Part shown: piece by piece, positions 38,999-48,779 of the stretch
How positions within the stretch are numbered: position 1 is the stretch's first letter
Layout: every line of letters begins with the position of its first letter
NCBI RefSeq assembly: GCF_001594005.1
Contig: NZ_LTBA01000001.1
Location: 310,001-374,000 of the forward strand
DNA length: 64,000 nucleotides
Origin: Clostridium tepidiprofundi DSM 19306
Lineage (GTDB): Bacteria > Bacillota > Clostridia > Clostridiales > Clostridiaceae
Direction of reading: 5' to 3'
Program-made: the position numbers and the translations under genes
Notes under the pieces: model-generated
What the model saw: the letters and a program-made list of their open reading frames with translations, nothing else
What the model was told of the DNA's origin: nothing
The model's database searches: none

Positions 38999-40291
38999 CT
39001 AATTACCTTCATTATTTGAATAAATATTTCTACACTCTGTCTCCTTTACAAGAAGAATAAAAATAAATCCTATAAGAGCAGCCACAAGAGAAAATAAAAA
39101 TGCTCTATGATAGAGATTTGTTGAATTTAATACATTGGCATACTTATCCATAAATTTACCTATCAACAAAGGAATCAAAGCTGCTCCAACAAATCCACCT
39201 ATATTAACAACAGAAGTCGAAATACCTGAATATTTAGGATTATTAATTTCTTTACCACATGCCCAACCAAGTACAAAAGTCGAACATGAAAATCCCATAA
39301 CAAAGAATAAAATTCCCAATATCTTAACTGGTGGTCTGCCACCATTAACAAATACCAAAACAAACCAAGATAATAAATATACAGAACCAAATATTATCAT
39401 GGGTAACTTTCTTCTGCCCATCTTATCAGATATTTTTCCAATGGCAATACTACCAATAGATAGCCCAAGAACAGCAATCATCATGTAATTTCCAGCTGTT
39501 ATCTTTGACATTCCATATACATCCTTCAAAAAGCTTACTCCCCACGTACCTGTTATTGAAACATATGCACCAAAGAAACCAGCAAAAACAAAAAATGCGG
39601 GCCAAGTCTTTAAATTGCTAATAACCTCTAAAAGTGCATTTTTGATATTGATTTTATTATTTTTAATCTTTCTTCCTTCAAGCTCTGCTATGGAAGGTAA
39701 TCCTATATCAGTTGGTCTATTTCGAACTATCATATAACACAGTAAAGAAACTGCCAATGAAATTAGTCCTATTGCTACAAATGTCTTTCTCCAAGTAAAA
39801 GCTGCAACAAGCATCACAAGTGGTGTTTGGGCCAATAAACCACCTATATTACCTACAAATGAAGTCAACCCTGACATAGTACCAAATTCTCTCTCATAAA
39901 ACCATTCAGACTGTACTTTTAATATAGAAATAAATACAACAGATACCCCTATACCAACAACCAACCTTCCAATAAATGCACTAGTTATGTTTGGTGCAAG
40001 CCCAAACAGTATCGATCCAGCACCTGCAAGCATTGTTCCAATAGTAACCGTTAATCTAGCCCCTAATGTATCTGCTAATATACCTGATGGTATTTGCATT
40101 AACATATAAGCATAAAAATATGTAGCTCCCAAATTAGCAAATGTCGTAGATGATATATTAAAACAACCAACTAAATCATCTCTAACAACGCCAACAGCCA
40201 ATCTGTGAAAAAAAACAATAATATACGCTAACGATAATATTCCCCATACCGCCCAACGATATTTCTTTAATTTGTTGATATTCTTTTCCAT
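38999..40291 (-). CDS. MFS transporter
   Basis: Major facilitator protein of 430 aa with 12 predicted helices. The loop 2-3 motif is GILADTLGARLTV, and its equivalent in the second half is GKISDKMGRRKLP. Substrate not identifiable; organic or amino acid anions are possible given the catabolic genes on both sides. GGGAGG precedes the ATG. It is followed by the shared terminator. Confidence 0.85.
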   Translation of the reverse strand: MEKNINKLKKYRWAVWGILSLAYIIVFFHRLAVGVVRDDLVGCFNISSTTFANLGATYFYAYMLMQIPSGILADTLGARLTVTIGTMLAGAGSILFGLAPNITSAFIGRLVVGIGVSVVFISILKVQSEWFYEREFGTMSGLTSFVGNIGGLLAQTPLVMLVAAFTWRKTFVAIGLISLAVSLLCYMIVRNRPTDIGLPSIAELEGRKIKNNKINIKNALLEVISNLKTWPAFFVFAGFFGAYVSITGTWGVSFLKDVYGMSKITAGNYMMIAVLGLSIGSIAIGKISDKMGRRKLPMIIFGSVYLLSWFVLVFVNGGRPPVKILGILFFVMGFSCSTFVLGWACGKEINNPKYSGISTSVVNIGGFVGAALIPLLIGKFMDKYANVLNSTNLYHRAFLFSLVAALIGFIFILLVKETECRNIYSNNEGN

Positions 40292-40437
40292 ATATTTCCT
40301 CCCAATAATAAACTGTCATACAATTTATTATATCAAAAACAAATGCAAATGTTTAGAAAATTTTGTCGAAATACTTCACCAAACATTAATCGCCTATCAT
40401 AATTAGTTAAAGAACATACTTATATATACATATATAC

Positions 40438-41352
40438 TCAAAATTTTAATAAAATAACCATCATCGGAATAGTAATTATAGATAATACAGTTGTTATAAA
40501 AACACTTTGTGATGCATAAATTGCATTACCATCATACTTTTCGGCAATTATAGCAGTAACAACTGCAGCTGGCATAGCTTCCAATATAACACATATATTA
40601 ATCAATAAATCTTCAACGCCTAATAATTTCATTATTAAGAAAATACTAATGGGTACTAAAATCAATCTTACGACAGCACCATAATAAAGTGTAATATCTT
40701 TTAATATTTCTTTAACACTTCTTTCTGCTAACATTGAACCTATTATCATCATTGATATTGGTGTTGTAATATCCCCCACCATTTTAACTGTAGATTCAAT
40801 TGAATATGGAATATTAATAGAAAATCTAAAAATAATCAATCCAACAAATACTGAAATCGTTGAGGGATTTGTAGCCACTTTTTTAATTGAATTAAAGCTT
40901 TTATCTCCTGTAAAAATCATAACTCCAACTGTCCACAGAAAAAGATTAAATGGTATGTTGAAAATTGAAGCATAAAACACTCCTGTTTTGCCCAAAATAC
41001 CATATAAAATTGGATATCCCATAAAACCTGTATTTGAAAATACTGTAATAAATCTCAACACATTTCTCTTATCTTTAGGATATCTTAAAAACAACAAATA
41101 TCCAACAAACACTAATGTACTATGTATGATTATTGAATAAATTAATATTTTAGTTCCTTTGAGCATCATTTTACTATCATACTCCATCATAAATGATGAA
41201 ATAATCATACATGGCAAAGTAATATTAATTAGTAATTCTGATAAACCTTTGTTTATTTCACCATTAAAAATCTTTTTCTTCCTTACATAAAACCCAATTA
41301 ACATAATCAAAAATAATATTATTACCTGATTAAAAATAGCATTTCTAGCCAT
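40438..41352 (-). CDS. AEC family permease (auxin efflux carrier type)
   Basis: Membrane protein of 304 aa with about 10 helices and the AEC fold: LFLIMLIGFYVRKKKIF at the start, TLPCMIISSF, and a second half beginning near residue 165. Bacterial members move organic acids such as malate or malonate. It lies between the MFS gene and the ornithine operon, 146 bases from the former. GGGTGGGTGA precedes the ATG. Substrate unknown. Confidence 0.85.
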   Translation of the reverse strand: MARNAIFNQVIILFLIMLIGFYVRKKKIFNGEINKGLSELLINITLPCMIISSFMMEYDSKMMLKGTKILIYSIIIHSTLVFVGYLLFLRYPKDKRNVLRFITVFSNTGFMGYPILYGILGKTGVFYASIFNIPFNLFLWTVGVMIFTGDKSFNSIKKVATNPSTISVFVGLIIFRFSINIPYSIESTVKMVGDITTPISMMIIGSMLAERSVKEILKDITLYYGAVVRLILVPISIFLIMKLLGVEDLLINICVILEAMPAAVVTAIIAEKYDGNAIYASQSVFITTVLSIITIPMMVILLKF

Positions 41353-41484
41353 AACAAATCACCCACCCATTAAATGATATAACAATAATATCAATTATTT
41401 CCTTGCTAGTCCACAATATATAGAAAATATTTAATGTATTTTTTACATCACTTTCATATAATTTATTGTAATGTACTATAGGAG

Positions 41485-42003
41485 GTGTTTACGATTAGCA
41501 TTTTAAGAAGAATTCCAATAAAAATAGTATGCATTGGTAATCAATATATGGGTGATGATGGCATTGGCATACTTGTAGGAGAAAATATCAAAAATAAACT
41601 TAAATATGACAATATAAAATTTATTATTGGTGAAATAGATACTGAATACTGTATCGAAGAGGTATATAAAAATGATTTCTTAATAATTATAGACTCAATA
41701 TGTACGGGCAAATCACCCGGAAGCTTATCATTGCTGAATATTCACGATATTATGTCTTCTAGACAATTTTACTCACAGCATGAACAAGCATTAATGACAC
41801 TAGTAAACTCATACAGTAAATATAATTCGGGTTTTCTAATTGGAATAGAAATATCTAGCATAAATCTTTGCAATAGTATATCAAAAGAACTATATAATTC
41901 ATTTGATGAAATATGTTACAAAATACTTAAAATAGTAAATTCAAGTTATATTCATTCATCATTATATTACGATTATTTTTTTGAAAATGCCTTATATGAA
42001 TAA
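41485..42003 (+). CDS. orphan M52 hydrogenase-maturation-protease-like protein
   Basis: Homologue of HyaD/HycI-type endopeptidases that trim NiFe hydrogenase large subunits, about 170 aa. Motifs are CIGNQYMGDDGIGILVG at the N-terminus, LIIIDS mid-way and SQHEQALMTL for the metal-binding His, so the nickel ligands look intact. No hydrogenase is in the window. The start is unclear: GTG at 41485 lies inside GGAGGTG, while an ATT at 41494 has ideal spacing. It stands convergent to the ornithine operon, with a shared terminator. Confidence 0.7.
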   Translation: MFTISILRRIPIKIVCIGNQYMGDDGIGILVGENIKNKLKYDNIKFIIGEIDTEYCIEEVYKNDFLIIIDSICTGKSPGSLSLLNIHDIMSSRQFYSQHEQALMTLVNSYSKYNSGFLIGIEISSINLCNSISKELYNSFDEICYKILKIVNSSYIHSSLYYDYFFENALYE

Positions 42004-42030
42004 GCCTATCATTAAAGGATAGGCTTATTC
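41998..42030. terminator. bidirectional terminator
   Basis: GAATAAGCCTATC and its complement form a 13-bp stem with a 7-base loop, at the stop of the M52-like gene and 14 bases after the orr stop. It ends both convergent units. Confidence 0.8.
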
Positions 42031-42043
42031 ATATCGTTATATT

Positions 42044-43111
42044 TTATTTATAATATTTATTAACATATTCTGATGTCATTGCTCTAAGTAAACAACCATA
42101 ATCAACATTAAAATCAATTACATCTCCTACATTATACTCTTTATAACTATTAGTTACATCTAAAATCAAATGATCTGAACTTGCACCAAGTATTTCAATA
42201 TTTTTATCATAAGGAAACATACCATCAATATTAACATCCTGTCTTCCCAATGCCACAATAGCTCTTTTCATAATACCTTTATCTTCAAAATGAGGAATAT
42301 TCCCAAATGCATCCTTACCTATAGTTCCTATAGGTACAGACGGTTTTTGCTTAATCTCTACTATCTCACCTTTTATTGTAAATGCATCACAGTAGCAACC
42401 TTCTATATGCTTCCCATAAGCTGTTTCTCTCCCCAAAACAATTGCTTCACCAATTCTTAAATTATTAATTTCCTTTGGAATAGTACCATCAAAAACTTTA
42501 TATAAGCTACTTGAGTTTCCACCAGATATAATTTTAAAATCTAGTCCAACTTCATTTTTTAACATATTCTTAATATTAACCAATTCACCTAAATTGTCAT
42601 CATTAGGTATAATTCCTCCATAGCAAGTCAAATTAGTACCTATTCCAATAACATCTATATTACTAAGTTTCATTATCTTTTTGGTAACCGCCACTATATT
42701 ATTTTCCCATATTCCTTCTCTTAAATCTCCTAAATCAACCATTAATATTATTTTATGAATACTGCCTTGTTTTGCTGCCACCTCTGATAGCTTTTCAATA
42801 GTTTTATATTCTGAATTAAAACTAATATCCGAATATTTTATTACATTGTATGCTTCACTGATTTCAGGAATTCTTAATAACACTTTTGGAATCGGTAACT
42901 CCTGCATTTTAATAAGATTTTTTATTCTAGCATCAGCAACACCAACAATTCCACCTTTAATCATAGCTTTTACAATAGGAATATTTGCACAAAATACCTT
43001 TGTTACACCAAAAACATCAATTCCTTTTTCTTTACACTTTGATACTATAAATCTAGTATTATGAGTTATTTTATTTAAGTCCACCTCCATACAAGGATAT
43101 TTTTTCCCCAT
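42044..43111 (-). CDS. orr: ornithine racemase-type PLP racemase
   Basis: Fold-III PLP racemase of 355 aa, of the alanine racemase N-terminal class. It starts YPCMEVDLNKITHNTRFIV; the PLP lysine is in FGVTKVFC. In ornithine fermenters Orr makes D-ornithine, the substrate of the aminomutase. The operon (ord-ort-ora) makes ornithine rather than alanine the likely substrate. ATG 43111 has GGAGGGG 6 bases upstream, so a 5-codon-longer frame is rejected. Confidence 0.88.
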   Translation of the reverse strand: MGKKYPCMEVDLNKITHNTRFIVSKCKEKGIDVFGVTKVFCANIPIVKAMIKGGIVGVADARIKNLIKMQELPIPKVLLRIPEISEAYNVIKYSDISFNSEYKTIEKLSEVAAKQGSIHKIILMVDLGDLREGIWENNIVAVTKKIMKLSNIDVIGIGTNLTCYGGIIPNDDNLGELVNIKNMLKNEVGLDFKIISGGNSSSLYKVFDGTIPKEINNLRIGEAIVLGRETAYGKHIEGCYCDAFTIKGEIVEIKQKPSVPIGTIGKDAFGNIPHFEDKGIMKRAIVALGRQDVNIDGMFPYDKNIEILGASSDHLILDVTNSYKEYNVGDVIDFNVDYGCLLRAMTSEYVNKYYK

Positions 43112-43133
43112 GAAATTCCCCTCCAAAAATTTG

Positions 43134-44462
43134 CTACATTACGCTCGCTTTCAAAAGTCTTATAGCACCCTCTTTGTTTTCCCTGCTTAAAACTCCTGCA
43201 CAAGCCATAATATACATTTCATCAATTAATACTTTAGCTTCTTTTCTAGGTAGCATAGTCAATTCTTCACCATTATATCTTATATTTTCAAGTATACTCC
43301 TTCCTTTAGGCAATCTTGTTAATGCACCACCAGTTCCAACAATATATTTCACTTGGGAAAGGTCTTTTCCATATGCTACAAAATTTTTGCCACCCGTATA
43401 CAACCTTTTAATGTAGCCAACATGCCTGCTTATTGCTGTTTCCACAGCTTTTTTGGTAAGAATAAGACTGCAATCAATATCCTCTTTTTGGGTTGGTATA
43501 GGTTTAATATGCTGCCTTATATATTCCTTATTCAAATCCCCTATATCCCTTTCATTCAATATATCAATTACGTTTTTACTATTAATATAAACACCTAAAT
43601 CTCCTTCAACAGTTCTTTTAGCTTTAGGTTCTGGATTTACTAATATATCAAGAACATCAGAACTACCTTCAGTTACAGAATGAACATCTGTGGTCGCACC
43701 ACCGACATCAAAAACTACAACATCTCCAAGTAATTCATATAATAATTTTGTACTTTGCATTACTGCACCAGGTGTTGGCATTATAGTGCCATCTACCATA
43801 GACCTTATTTTATCCATACCTGGAGCTTTTATTATATTATTTTCAAATGCTTCCTGTATTATTTTTCTTGCAGGTTCAACATTTAATTCATCAATTCTAG
43901 GATATACATTTTCAACAACATAAATCTCTTTTTCAAAAAATATCTCTCTTATTTCATCATCATTTGCTACATTACCACAGTATATAACAGGAATATTAAA
44001 ATCAGCTTTTCTTATTACATTTGCATTGTAAAGAGCAGTATCTCTCTCTCCATAATCTGTACCACCAGCAATCATTATTAAGTTTGGGTTAATTTCTCTT
44101 ATTTTTTTAATATCATTTTCCCTTAATTTACCTGATGTAACCATTTTGATAATTCCACCTGCACCAAGTGCAGCTTCCCTAGCAGCTTTAACTGTCATAT
44201 CATGTACAAGACCATGAACAGTCATTTTAAGTCCTCCTGCTGCACTACTAGTTGCAAGCATCTTACCCCATATCAATTTTTGGTTGGTTTGATTTTCTAT
44301 ATCATTAATAGCTTTTTTCAAGCCTATAGTAACATCACCTTCTAAAACAGTTGTATAACCCTTACCTTGGGCTAATACTTTGGGTTTCTCTCCTGAAAAA
44401 TCAAATGCAGTTACAACGGTTGTAGTACTTCCAATTTCAGCTATTATATAATCAGCTTTCAT
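43134..44462 (-). CDS. GlmL/MutL-like ATPase of the ornithine aminomutase operon
   Basis: Protein of 442 aa with the actin-like ATPase fold: AEIGSTTTVVTAFDF at the start and VVFDVGGATTDVHSV mid-way. Homologues sit beside B12-dependent glutamate and ornithine mutases, and are thought to help load or reactivate the cofactor. It overlaps oraE by 11 bases, so translation is coupled. GAGGTAAC precedes the ATG. The exact role is inferred from the context. Confidence 0.85.
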   Translation of the reverse strand: MKADYIIAEIGSTTTVVTAFDFSGEKPKVLAQGKGYTTVLEGDVTIGLKKAINDIENQTNQKLIWGKMLATSSAAGGLKMTVHGLVHDMTVKAAREAALGAGGIIKMVTSGKLRENDIKKIREINPNLIMIAGGTDYGERDTALYNANVIRKADFNIPVIYCGNVANDDEIREIFFEKEIYVVENVYPRIDELNVEPARKIIQEAFENNIIKAPGMDKIRSMVDGTIMPTPGAVMQSTKLLYELLGDVVVFDVGGATTDVHSVTEGSSDVLDILVNPEPKAKRTVEGDLGVYINSKNVIDILNERDIGDLNKEYIRQHIKPIPTQKEDIDCSLILTKKAVETAISRHVGYIKRLYTGGKNFVAYGKDLSQVKYIVGTGGALTRLPKGRSILENIRYNGEELTMLPRKEAKVLIDEMYIMACAGVLSRENKEGAIRLLKASVM

Positions 44463-46647
44463 TGGTGTTACCTCTTTTCTTAATCAAAGTTTCTATCAAA
44501 AATGAAGCTACATGAATACCATGAGTTCCTCTTCCAAATCCAGCATCCATACCATGTGCTTTAGCTATCTCATCTGTAACTTGAGTACCACCTGAAATAA
44601 GTATAAACTTATCTCTTACACCTTTTTCAATACAAATATTATTTAATTTATCCATATTCTTTGTATGAACATCATTATGAGTAATTATTGTACTTGCAAT
44701 TATTGCATCAGCTTTACTTTCTATTGCAGCATCAACCAATTTCTCAACAGGACAGGACGTTCCAAGGTATATATATTTGATACCATATTTTTCAATTCCT
44801 CCGTGTTTAATATCTATTACTTCTCTTAAACCAACAGAATGTTCATCTTGTCCAACCGTAGCACAAACAACTTTAACAGGATGCTCAGCTACCCAATCTT
44901 TCATAAATTGTTCATCTAAAAGTTTCTGCTTCTCTGGAATAACTAAATTAGACTTATCTATTTTAAAATTAACCCTTCCCTTAATTTCAACTAAAGTTCC
45001 TTCTGCTGCTTGCATAACCTGTTTATGAATTACCTCAACATCGGTTAAATTCATTCTTTTACCCATCTCCAATGCTGCAGCCTCTGCAACATTTTCTTCT
45101 TCAGGAATCATTAGCGTAACAGTAACATAACCATCTTTTTTCCATTCAACCTCTGGAGTAATAGTAGCATCATCTTTTACTCTTTCTAATCTCTTATACA
45201 CATTATCTTCTTCATCTAATTCATCAATATACTTAATCTTTGAATGAACACACAGAGTACATCCATCTATTGCATCGCAAGGCTTATTATATTCCCTAGG
45301 AACATTATTATAACCAAAATGTGCACAAACTGGTGCGAAATAGTCCTCTTCTCTTTCAACTACAGTTCCTGCAGCAACACCTTTATCTATAAATCTAGCT
45401 ATTCCATCACCATTTCTTGCAGGATACTCTCCTGAATCAACAAAGAAACCGTATTCAACCGCTTTAAAATATCCACCAACTTCCAGTATCTCTTCAAGGA
45501 ACAATATAGCTCTTTCCTTCAACTCTCTTACTTTATTTCTTAAATAGCCATCCTTCTTAAGCTCTACCATTTCATTAAGTCCATCCATGCCTATCAAAGC
45601 CTGTTTAGCAGTATTTATTGCATGTATATTATTGTAATGCCATGGTACATTTCTTCCTTCATCAGGAGTAATTGTACTTTGTATATCAGCAGAAGTAAGC
45701 TCAGAAATCAAAAGATTTAATACATGAGTAACAGTTGCTTCTCTTGTACATGAAGTCATATATTTTGTATTCATCTGCGCCCTCATCTTATATTCTTTAA
45801 ATAGCTCTCTTAGCGCAACTGCATAAGGTAAATCAAGTTTCATACATGGAGCTGGAGGAGCAGAAGGTGGTACAGTCGAAAGACAAATATTCTCCTTTTT
45901 CATTCCAACCATCTCTGAAAATTTACAATTAATTGCATGCTGAACCATCAATTCAGGCATGACTGCATATCCCTTCATTGCAGTAGCATTCGCATTATGC
46001 GCTCCATCGATTTGTGCCATATCAGCCGCTGCCATAATCCTCTTTGCAACAGCCGCATCAACAAAAGAACGTATCATATTTATATTTCTATAAAGTACAT
46101 TATACTGTGGATCCTGATGTGCACCATTTACACCTTCTTCAGCAAACATTACAGCGATATCAGGCCCCGCTACTCCAGATACATATGAGTGAAAATTAAT
46201 GGGTCTTCCAACTTCTTCTTCAATCATATCAAGTGCTTTTCTTGTTGCTCTAACCTGCTTTCTCGTTATAGGAACTCCTCCAACGCCTTCAGGAGTACCT
46301 TCAATCAAACCATCAAAATGACTTTGACCAGCCGTTCTTATTACCATTAAATGATCTGCACCATGCCATGCAGCCATTCTCATTCTTCTGATATCATCTT
46401 CAAACCTTCCAGATGCAATTTCAGAAGTAATAACAGGCATAGGTTGTGGATCAATATTCCCAAAACTAGGTGATGCAGGTAAACCTTCGCTTTGAACTAA
46501 GTCTTTTGATACTTCAGAATAATGAAATTCACCTATATTACCTGTATCGTGTTTTTCTCTCCAGTGCCACCCTCTTCTCTTAGGTTCATATTTATCTAAA
46601 TCCTTCAATATTTCCTCTACATCTATTTTTTTATTCTTATCTAGCAT
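44452..46647 (-). CDS. oraE: D-ornithine 4,5-aminomutase, large (E) subunit
   Basis: Catalytic subunit, 731 aa, using adenosylcobalamin and PLP to move the amino group from C5 to C4 of D-ornithine. The C-terminal B12-binding motif is DEHSVG (DXHXXG) with the following TSCP and ISGGTQV blocks. The N-terminal part is the TIM barrel. The length matches the known enzyme. It overlaps oraS by 1 base. GAGGTGAT is before the ATG. Confidence 0.95.
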   Translation of the reverse strand: MLDKNKKIDVEEILKDLDKYEPKRRGWHWREKHDTGNIGEFHYSEVSKDLVQSEGLPASPSFGNIDPQPMPVITSEIASGRFEDDIRRMRMAAWHGADHLMVIRTAGQSHFDGLIEGTPEGVGGVPITRKQVRATRKALDMIEEEVGRPINFHSYVSGVAGPDIAVMFAEEGVNGAHQDPQYNVLYRNINMIRSFVDAAVAKRIMAAADMAQIDGAHNANATAMKGYAVMPELMVQHAINCKFSEMVGMKKENICLSTVPPSAPPAPCMKLDLPYAVALRELFKEYKMRAQMNTKYMTSCTREATVTHVLNLLISELTSADIQSTITPDEGRNVPWHYNNIHAINTAKQALIGMDGLNEMVELKKDGYLRNKVRELKERAILFLEEILEVGGYFKAVEYGFFVDSGEYPARNGDGIARFIDKGVAAGTVVEREEDYFAPVCAHFGYNNVPREYNKPCDAIDGCTLCVHSKIKYIDELDEEDNVYKRLERVKDDATITPEVEWKKDGYVTVTLMIPEEENVAEAAALEMGKRMNLTDVEVIHKQVMQAAEGTLVEIKGRVNFKIDKSNLVIPEKQKLLDEQFMKDWVAEHPVKVVCATVGQDEHSVGLREVIDIKHGGIEKYGIKYIYLGTSCPVEKLVDAAIESKADAIIASTIITHNDVHTKNMDKLNNICIEKGVRDKFILISGGTQVTDEIAKAHGMDAGFGRGTHGIHVASFLIETLIKKRGNTNES

Positions 46648-47009
46648 TAATTATCACCTCTCATTACTTTATTAACTTCACTCCAACCCTTACCAGAGGC
46701 TAATTCTCTACCAGCATTTAAGTATTCCATATCCTTTAGTTCAGCATATGTAAGCACTACATTACCCATACCCTTTCCTAAAAGATTCCACGCTAACCCT
46801 TCTTTAACTATATCAGCAGCTTCAATACTCGAAAAACCCATTCTTAAAAGTACAGAACGTTCAATAGATGCAGATGTATGTGAATATGCTAATTCAACCA
46901 GTGGTTTCACTACTTCAGTTGTAAGTTGCCAAAACCTCTCACTCAATTCTTCATCTGATAAATCCTTTAAGTGAGTTCTTCTCTTTTCAAAATCATCATC
47001 TCTCTTCAT
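46647..47009 (-). CDS. oraS: D-ornithine 4,5-aminomutase, small (S) subunit
   Basis: Small subunit of 120 aa that pairs with OraE. It has the family features RRTHLKDLSDEELSERFWQL and VLLRMGFSSIEAADIV. It lies immediately before oraE, with a 1-base overlap, which gives equal expression. GGGGGTAGTG precedes the ATG. Confidence 0.94.
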   Translation of the reverse strand: MKRDDDFEKRRTHLKDLSDEELSERFWQLTTEVVKPLVELAYSHTSASIERSVLLRMGFSSIEAADIVKEGLAWNLLGKGMGNVVLTYAELKDMEYLNAGRELASGKGWSEVNKVMRGDN

Positions 47010-47029
47010 TACACTACCCCCAAATCAGA

Positions 47030-48442
47030 TTATTTTATATATACACCTAATTCTTCTATTATTTTTATAACATTAACTTTATCTAACCTTGTCTCCTCAC
47101 ATAAGTAATCAACATCAATAATACTTATTGTACTGCATTCTAATCCTTTGACTGAATTTCTTATTAATGATTTTCTATATACATCTAAATCCTTTTCATT
47201 AACTGCTAATTTTGAAGGATGGTCAGGAAGAACAATATTCTTTCCTGGTATTTCATCAAGTGGATTCCCTTTTATAATCTTTATACCATTCTCCTTAGCA
47301 AATGATAACTGAGGCATAACATGTTTACCTGCACCAGTATACTCAGTTTCTTGAACAATTATTATTTGATCATTATCCATCTCTTGAGCTATTACAAATG
47401 CCGCTGCAAGTGATGTATTTCCGGCAGGTCCTCTTTCTAATCCTTCTATCTGAGCAAGTAATTCAGTCATATAAAATACCTGCCCTTGAGAAACTGTAAC
47501 ATACCTATCCATATATCTTAAAGGTCTTGCAGCACTTCTTGGAACATCAGATCTATCTGGCCATGTCATAAAAGGAATTCCAAATCCAGTATGACCAGTA
47601 GTAAATGATTTCCTATTAAAATCATAATCAGATGCCATATGAAGTCCAGTTAAATCAACAGAAGCTCCAATAACTTTTGTACTATCAGCCCCTGCTTTTT
47701 TTAGTCCTCTTGCTGTACCTGTTAAATTTCCTCCTCCAGCATGAGTAGCAACAACAACATCCGGATCCTTACCGAGTTTTTCTCTGCATTGAGTTGCTAT
47801 TTCATATCCAAGCGTTTCAACCCCTGCAATACCATACGGCGAATACAACGAAGCATTAAAATAACCTGTATCATCAAGCACTTTCAAAAATGTATAAAAT
47901 AGTTCTGGTCCAACAGTTAATTGAATTACCTCTGCACCAAAACATTCGCATTTTCTAGCTTTTTCTATAATTTCAGGTTGACCAACTTTTTTTGAATCAT
48001 AGCACTCTTGAACTATAATACATTTCAAACCTCTCATTGCTGCCTGTGATGCCACAGCTGCACCATAATTACCTGATGTAGCTGATACAACCCCAACATA
48101 TCCTTTTTTCTTTGCATCATATACCGATACTGCAGCTCTCCTATCCTTAAAACTTCCCGAAGGATTACATTGTTCATCTTTAACAAATATACGCGCCGCT
48201 CTACCTGTTTTAGAAACCTTTCTTGCTAGCTGTGTAAGATTCTTTAATTCAATTAATGGTGTATTCCCAACTCCCGTTTCAGATTGAATCTTCATAATAT
48301 CACTAATTGAATATCCTACATCTCTCATCATGTATTCATAGTCAAATGCAATCGTCCCTTTTTTATATTTTTCAAAATTGATTCCTACAGACTTTAGCAT
48401 AATTTCATTTTTTCTATTCATCAATTCATCATACTTATTCAC
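47030..48442 (-). CDS. ortB: 2-amino-4-oxopentanoate thiolase, beta subunit
   Basis: PLP fold-II enzyme of 470 aa that, with OrtA, splits 2-amino-4-oxopentanoate with CoA into acetyl-CoA and alanine. The PLP lysine is in PSGSFKDRRAAV, and GGGNLTGTARG is the phosphate-binding loop. The start is GTG at 48442, with GGGGGTG 6 bases upstream. The longer frame back to 48481 would overlap ortA and is less likely. Confidence 0.93.
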   Translation of the reverse strand: MNKYDELMNRKNEIMLKSVGINFEKYKKGTIAFDYEYMMRDVGYSISDIMKIQSETGVGNTPLIELKNLTQLARKVSKTGRAARIFVKDEQCNPSGSFKDRRAAVSVYDAKKKGYVGVVSATSGNYGAAVASQAAMRGLKCIIVQECYDSKKVGQPEIIEKARKCECFGAEVIQLTVGPELFYTFLKVLDDTGYFNASLYSPYGIAGVETLGYEIATQCREKLGKDPDVVVATHAGGGNLTGTARGLKKAGADSTKVIGASVDLTGLHMASDYDFNRKSFTTGHTGFGIPFMTWPDRSDVPRSAARPLRYMDRYVTVSQGQVFYMTELLAQIEGLERGPAGNTSLAAAFVIAQEMDNDQIIIVQETEYTGAGKHVMPQLSFAKENGIKIIKGNPLDEIPGKNIVLPDHPSKLAVNEKDLDVYRKSLIRNSVKGLECSTISIIDVDYLCEETRLDKVNVIKIIEELGVYIK

Positions 48443-48464
48443 TATATACACCCCCATTTTAGCA

Positions 48465-48764
48465 TTATTCATCATTACCAAATAATATTTCTCTAGCTTG
48501 TAATCCTATATAAGCAATTTCACTTATATATTTGCCAAAACTGTGAGTGTAATTAGGTTCCACTCGAGTAACTATACCCTTTTCAATTCTTCCCGTAATT
48601 GTTTCAACTTCAACTTCTTCACCAATTTTACAATTGTCTAAACAAAATCCTTTCACCCACATAACTAAAGGCGTCTTTTTTGTATCTTCTGGAAGGTTAT
48701 TAGCTCTCTCCTCAGGTGATAGAACAATCCTTTCAATTTCAACCCATGTACCCTTAATAATCAT
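48465..48764 (-). CDS. ortA: 2-amino-4-oxopentanoate thiolase, alpha subunit
   Basis: Small subunit of 99 aa. The family signature is GTWVEIERIVLSPEERA, then PLVMWVKGFCLDNCKIG and EPNYTHSFG. The ATG at 48764 gives the start IIKGTWVEI that aligns with known OrtA; upstream GGATGGTG is an acceptable ribosome site. It lies between ord and ortB. Confidence 0.92.
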   Translation of the reverse strand: MIIKGTWVEIERIVLSPEERANNLPEDTKKTPLVMWVKGFCLDNCKIGEEVEVETITGRIEKGIVTRVEPNYTHSFGKYISEIAYIGLQAREILFGNDE

Positions 48765-48779
48765 TCCAATCACCATCCT

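Noticed and set aside
39135-39488. 117-codon plus-strand frame
   Set aside because: Antisense shadow of the MFS transporter, without a ribosome site or recognisable protein.
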